Positions 60,094 to 64,000 of a stretch of 64,000 bases of DNA are shown one piece after another. Origin of the DNA: Kineosporia mesophila (GTDB lineage: Bacteria > Actinomycetota > Actinomycetes > Actinomycetales > Kineosporiaceae); assembly GCF_021129235.1 (NCBI RefSeq), contig NZ_JAJOMA010000023.1, forward strand, positions 1-64,000, read 5' to 3'. How positions within the stretch are numbered: position 1 is the stretch's first letter; the number at the start of each line of letters is the position of its first letter. Under the pieces are notes generated by a model. It searched no databases, was not told where the DNA came from, and worked only from the letters and a program-made list of their open reading frames with translations. Both the position numbers and the translations under genes were made by a program.

Positions 60094-61281
60094 ATGCGGT
60101 CACGACGATCGGTAGTCTCCGGTCTGGTCCTCGCCCTCGCGGCCTTTGCCCTCGCCGTCCCCCCGGCCACCGCGAACCCCGTCGCCGGCGCGACGGTGTC
60201 CCACGACACCTGCGGCGAGGCACCGGCCGGCCACATGCGCTGCTTCTCCACCTGGACCCCGGGCGAGAGCATGCAGGAGTTCGGCGCCAGCGCGGTCAAG
60301 CGGCCCAAGGGCATCAGCGCCGCCGACATTCGTTCGGCCTACAAGCTTCCCGCGTCGGGCGACAAGGGCAAGGGGATGACGGTGGCCGTTGTCGACGCCT
60401 ACACCAACCCCCACGCCGAGAAGAACCTGAAGGTCTACCGCAAGGTCATGGGCCTGAAGCCCTGCACCACGAAGAACCACTGCTTCCGCACGGTGAACGG
60501 CTCCGGCGGCACGAAGATGCCCGAGGCGGACGCGAGCTGGGGCGTGGAGATCAACCTGGACGTGCAGGCCGTCTCCGCAGCCTGCCCGAACTGCAACATC
60601 CTGCTGGTGGCGGCCAAGAGCTCCGACGAGAAACACCTGGGCCAGGCGGTCCGTACCGCCGCCCGGCTGGGCGCCGACGTGATCTCGAACAGCTACGGGC
60701 GGGACGAGAACGGCAGCATGGGCAAGCTCGGCCGGACGTACTTCGAGCACCCCGGTATACCCATGGTGGTCTCGACCGGGGACGCCGGATTCCGGGCCGC
60801 CTCGTTCCCGGCCGTGCTCGGGACCAGCATCGCCGTTGGCGGCACCACCCTGAAGCACACCGCCGCCGGTAAATGGCGGGAGCGGGCCTGGGAGAACAGC
60901 GGGAGCGGCTGCTCGGCCTGGATCGCGAAACCGGCTTGGCAGAAAGACAAGCACTGCGGCATGCGGACCACGGCCGACCTCTCGGCCCTCGCGGACAACT
61001 TCGCCGTCTACGACACCTTCGGCCTGGGCGAAGAAAACGGCTGGCTCACGGTCGGGGGAACCAGCCTGTCCGCGCCCTTGGTCGCCGGAATGATCGCTCT
61101 GGCCGGGCATCCCGAGAAGGTCACTCCGGCCTCGGTGACCAGGAACCACGCTCTCCTGAGGGACATCACCAGCGGCCCCGCGAACGGCGACTGTGGGGAC
61201 GACTACCTCTGCCAGGCCGCGACCGGTTACGACGCGCCAACCGGATGGGGATCCCCGCGCGGGCTCAAGGTGTTCTCCTGA
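60094..61281 (+). CDS. Secreted S53-family (sedolisin-like) serine-carboxyl peptidase
   Basis: 395 aa from ATG 60094, giving a clean signal peptide (SGLVLALAAFALAVPPATA). A second ATG at 60058 overlaps the previous stop (ATGA) and would add 12 residues. Only a short pro-region precedes the catalytic domain, which starts GMTVAVVDAYTNPHAEKNL. EINLDVQAVSAACPNCNI holds the catalytic Glu and Asp, STGDAG the oxyanion Asp, GGTSLSAPLVAG the catalytic Ser, and the C-terminal DYLCQAATGYDAPTGWGSP the calcium-site region. Residues needed for catalysis all appear present. Likely co-expressed with the preceding secreted protein. Confidence 0.9.
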   Translation: MRSRRSVVSGLVLALAAFALAVPPATANPVAGATVSHDTCGEAPAGHMRCFSTWTPGESMQEFGASAVKRPKGISAADIRSAYKLPASGDKGKGMTVAVVDAYTNPHAEKNLKVYRKVMGLKPCTTKNHCFRTVNGSGGTKMPEADASWGVEINLDVQAVSAACPNCNILLVAAKSSDEKHLGQAVRTAARLGADVISNSYGRDENGSMGKLGRTYFEHPGIPMVVSTGDAGFRAASFPAVLGTSIAVGGTTLKHTAAGKWRERAWENSGSGCSAWIAKPAWQKDKHCGMRTTADLSALADNFAVYDTFGLGEENGWLTVGGTSLSAPLVAGMIALAGHPEKVTPASVTRNHALLRDITSGPANGDCGDDYLCQAATGYDAPTGWGSPRGLKVFS

Positions 61282-61610
61282 CGTCAGCTTCCCTGGTGGG
61301 GGATCTCCTCATCGGGCAGGCTCCGCCCGGCCGCTCCGGGCGCCGGTGTGTCAGCCTCGCCGCGGGCAACCGCGCAGCGGCTCGGGGCTTGCTCACCGGT
61401 GGCTGGTGTGGCTCCAGCGATCCCGTCGTGATGGTCATCGGCGCCCGGCCGCATATTGGCACAGCTGCCCACGCCGCGGAACCTCCGGACAGCTCCAAGC
61501 GGCAGTGTGTCAGCGCTGCGCTCTCAGCCGGATCCACCGCCCCGGTTTGAGTCGCTGAGTCCGGTGGTTTCCGGGTCAGGCCCTTTCGGGGAGTGGATAG
61601 AGGTTGCCGG
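61282..61610. other. Gene-free stretch between the S53 gene and the IS1380 relic
   Basis: About 330 bp. GC-rich short inverted segments such as GGCTCCGCCCGGCCGCTCCGG follow the S53 stop but no clear terminator could be defined. Confidence 0.4.
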
Positions 61611-62872
61611 TCAGGTGATGGCCCAGGGGGTGGCCCAGGTGGCGTTGGCCTGGAACGATCCCGAGGGCAGGTGGGCCAGGGCGCCAGCCTTGGCCTCGGC
61701 GTTGACCTGTTCGTGGTTCGCGTGCTGGCGGTGGTGTGCATCGGCCTGGAGCATCTCGAAGTCGCCGGTCACGAACACTGCGCGATGGCGCCAGAGATTG
61801 AACGGTTCTTGTTGTTCACTTTCCCCGGTAACGATTTTCGCCGATGGCGGGTTCTTGCGGCGGACGCGTCGCACGATCAGGCGGCCTTCGGCCCGCAGGG
61901 CCTTGCGTTTGCCTTTGAACGCGGTGAAAGGCATCTGAGCGACCTCGGCGTCGGAGACGAGTTCCCCGGTTTCCTCATCGACGAACGTGCGCGGGTGGTG
62001 GATCGCAGTCCAGGTCCCGCCCGCGGCGTCGTAGGCGGCGATCGCGCTGGTCACGGCTGGGTTGGCCCGGTGGGCAAAGACACCAGCGTTTTCGCCCGGC
62101 GAGCCGCGGCGCAGATCTCGGTGGTGAAGAACTTCGCATCGCCGTGTAGGACCAGAACGCCGGTGCAGCCGACCGCCCGCGCGGTGGCCAGAGCTTGTTC
62201 CACGAGCGATGTCGCTGCGCGCACGTCGGCGGCGTTGGTCTTGCGCATCCGGATCGCGGCCAGGACCGGACGCGACACAGGCGTGCTGATCGTCGCGATC
62301 AAAGGGTGCAGGGTCTTCTGGCCTTTCAGACGGCCGTTGACCGCGCCTTGTTTCTGCTATCCGTAGACCTGCCGGTGCATGGAATCGATATCCAGGAAAG
62401 CGATCACGTCGGCGTCCGGGAGCAGATCACGGGCGCCGGTGACCAACGCGGCCAGCACAAGCCGCAGGATCGCATGCGGTTGTTTTTGACGTGTCCGTGG
62501 GTGAACGAGCGCAGCAACGTCCCGCACGTGGACACAGCACGGCCACCGGTGAAGACCTTACCCATCGCGCCGTGACTCAGCCGGGCCAGGTCATCGAAAC
62601 TATCTGCCCCGCAGATAATCCCCGCGATGATGGTGAGGACCGTCGCGCCGGCGTTCGCACCGCCGCTGTTGGGGGCGTCCTTGATCCTGACCCGTTCATC
62701 GACCAGCCCGGAGAGCGCAGGCCGCCGCGAGCACGCGGCTGCGGATTGCAGCAGCCACGAATGCTTACGTGCGCGGGTCTGTACGGGGACCATCCTTTCA
62801 GGAGGATCTGCCAATGAGCTCAACACGGTGCGCGACCGCCAAGGACTGATGATGCGCTGGCATCCAGCGCAC
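61611..62872 (-). pseudogene. IS1380-family transposase, frameshifted
   Basis: In order on the minus strand: SGLVDERVRIKDAPNSGGAN, IICGADSFDDLARL, HGAMGKVFTGGRAVSTCGTL and SFTHGHVK; then, in another frame, VIAFLDIDSMHR; then LKGQKTLHPLIATISTP and AATSLVEQALATARAVGC; and finally TGDFEMLQADAHHRQHANHE and FQANATWATPWAIT. This is the normal IS1380 order with at least three frame changes and a missing end. Target duplications could not be defined. Confidence 0.88.
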
Positions 62873-63010
62873 TGATTCACCTTCATGCCCAAATTCAGGC
62901 AGGGCTCTCAAAGAGCTCCCCGATTCCTGCCGACAACGCCTACGAACACGCTGCGCAACCACCCGAAGAAACCGCGGATGCCTCAACCCCGGTGAACTTC
63001 GAAGAGTCAC

Positions 63011-63072
63011 CAAGTCGCATCCGGCGACATCTTGCTACCGAGCGTGCACGATTACGAAGTGCCGCTGGAGTA
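63011..63072 (+). repeat. IS-end-like repeat, copy 2
   Basis: Matches 26401-26462 at about 46 of 60 aligned positions without gaps. It lies about 140 bp upstream of the IS1380 transposase relic, where the element's outer end would be expected. Confidence 0.55.
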
Positions 63073-63081
63073 CTAGCCTCG

Positions 63082-63963
63082 CTATAAGCCACTGGTCTCA
63101 TCACACCCTGCCGCGCAGGGTTTCGCCGCGCCGGTGAACTGAGCGGGGGTAAGCCCGTAATGTCTGACGAACGTCCGGTTCAGATGGCTGCTGTCAGTGA
63201 ATTGCCATCGAACGGCCACTTTCGCGAGGGATCTGCCGCTACCGAGGGCCAGGTCTCGGCGCACTCCTTCCAGGCGTCGTCGGCGTACATAAGCCATAGC
63301 TGATTCTCCGGTTGCTGCGAACGCCCGATGTAGGGAACGGACTGAGATGTGTAATTCACGAGCCATGGCTGCGGGAGACAGGTCGGGATCCTGGAGATGT
63401 TCGTCCGCGTGACGGCGAGCGAGCTGCACCAGACTGGGTAACCGATTTGCGTCATTACCGTTGGCAACCTTGTGGAGCAATCCGTGCAGGAGCTCTACAA
63501 CAGCGTCACGAGCGGCCTGGGCCCCGCTGTTGCTGAGTGAGGGTCGTAGTTCATGGGTGAGCGCAAGATGGCTGAGCAGAAGACGGGCCTCGGGCAGTGT
63601 CAGAGAGCCGGTGAGCTCCGCGTCGTCCAGCAAGGAAGGGAGGGCTTCCGCAGGCATACCGATGACGTGGGCCGTGGTCTCCGGCGCGATCTCGAAGCCG
63701 GTCAGGGGGATCGAGCGACGGAGCAGGAAACGGCGATGCCCGATGGAGGTTTCTTCCCTGACGCCGGCCAGGGCCCACGATCCGTGATGCACTGCGTACA
63801 AGCGCAGCTCACCGTTCTTCCCAGTGATGACCATTCGTGAACGTTGCCTTGACCTGGCCCGCATGCGAGTGATCGTGAGGTCTTGAAGCTGGATAGTGCT
63901 CGACTCCACGGTGCACTCGGCCTCGCCTTGAAGTTTCTGTGAACCGCTATTTGCTATGAACAT
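63082..63963 (-). CDS. AraC-family transcriptional regulator (possibly cut by the window edge)
   Basis: 293 aa from ATG 63963. The same frame stays open to the last base of the window (FTSPQQIAQ precedes the Met), so the true start may lie outside. Residues about 30-165 resemble the AraC-binding-like domain of actinobacterial regulators. The C-terminal 110 residues hold two helix-turn-helix units: PAAMARELHISVRSLHRAFA and VAVRWQFTDSSHLNRTFVRH, with the YGLTPAQF end. Target unknown; the IS1380 relic lies downstream. Confidence 0.88.
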   Translation of the reverse strand: MFIANSGSQKLQGEAECTVESSTIQLQDLTITRMRARSRQRSRMVITGKNGELRLYAVHHGSWALAGVREETSIGHRRFLLRRSIPLTGFEIAPETTAHVIGMPAEALPSLLDDAELTGSLTLPEARLLLSHLALTHELRPSLSNSGAQAARDAVVELLHGLLHKVANGNDANRLPSLVQLARRHADEHLQDPDLSPAAMARELHISVRSLHRAFAATGESAMAYVRRRRLEGVRRDLALGSGRSLAKVAVRWQFTDSSHLNRTFVRHYGLTPAQFTGAAKPCAAGCDETSGL

Positions 63964-64000
63964 CTGTGCAATCTGCTGGGGTGATGTGAAGTGTCTGCGC

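Noticed and set aside
1-64000. CRISPR arrays, tRNA or rRNA genes
   Set aside because: No regularly spaced repeats, no tRNA-like cloverleaf sequence and no rRNA-like sequence noticed; a covariance-model scan would be needed to exclude small RNAs.

Overview
The window is high-GC, densely coded DNA from an actinomycete. Evidence: leaderless-looking starts, frequent GTG starts, many ATGA overlaps, IS701/ISL3/ISAs1/IS1380-type transposase relics, OmpR- and NarL-type two-component systems, and a Streptomyces-like S53 peptidase. An orphan FliF C-terminal-like protein and a complete uronate/hemicellulose locus would suit a motile soil or plant-associated genus such as Kineosporia, but the genus is an inference. 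No tRNA, rRNA or CRISPR array was seen.

Layout. 0.1-3.3 kb: ECF sigma factor, GNAT acetyltransferase, PIG-L deacetylase and a small membrane protein. 3.3-20.4 kb: an envelope/lipid-carrier region with PAP2 and DedA phosphatase/translocase-type proteins, GT4 glycosyltransferase, DprE1-like oxidase with a broken DprE2-like partner, UppP, two COG4705 membrane proteins, an OmpR/histidine kinase pair, a miniature DedA, a flippase-like LPG-synthase-type protein, a GT39 glycosyltransferase, and a second DedA with an O-methyltransferase. 18.1-22 kb also holds relics (kinase, ferric-iron ABC transporter, LuxR regulator) and the FliF-C-like gene. 22.5-26.2 kb: a four-gene ABC exporter/NarL two-component operon behind a 15-bp inverted repeat. 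26.4-35.5 kb: transposase relics, LysR, NTF2-like protein, hydrolase, short-chain dehydrogenases and a second NarL two-component operon. 35.5-49.6 kb: a LacI-controlled sugar locus (ABC permeases, binding lipoprotein, GH78-like, GH115, GH43-like, D-mannonate dehydratase). 49.9-51.3 kb: a degenerate IS701-type element with visible terminal repeats. 51.6-57.7 kb: an OatA-like acyltransferase and a decayed ABC/two-component cassette. 57.8-61.3 kb: two secreted proteins (subtilase-prodomain-like, S53 peptidase). 61.6-64 kb: IS1380 relic and an AraC regulator.

The main discovery candidate is in 3.3-20.4 kb. Ten 16-bp direct repeats of the form TCAGG-N6-TCAGR, with half-sites exactly 11 bp apart, lie in front of the envelope genes on both strands. 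They usually point toward the gene, and six lie only 21-24 bp upstream of a start codon that mostly lacks a Shine-Dalgarno sequence. This is the geometry expected of OmpR-family activator sites over the -35 region of leaderless promoters. The intact OmpR-type regulator at 11.5 kb is the obvious candidate. The predicted targets (DedA x3, PAP2, UppP, GT39, GT4/DprE1, flippase-like protein, COG4705 x2) share polyprenyl-phosphate handling as a plausible theme, so I propose a two-component regulon for lipid-carrier and envelope homeostasis. Several members (mini-DedA, receiver-only regulator, DprE2) are truncated.

The sugar locus reads as a coherent pathway: a secreted GH43-like enzyme trims a plant polysaccharide, the ABC system imports uronic-acid-decorated oligosaccharides, GH115 and the GH78-like enzyme act in the cytoplasm, and mannonate dehydratase feeds the glucuronate branch to 2-keto-3-deoxygluconate. 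Two identical 12-bp palindromes between lacI and the permease are its probable operators.
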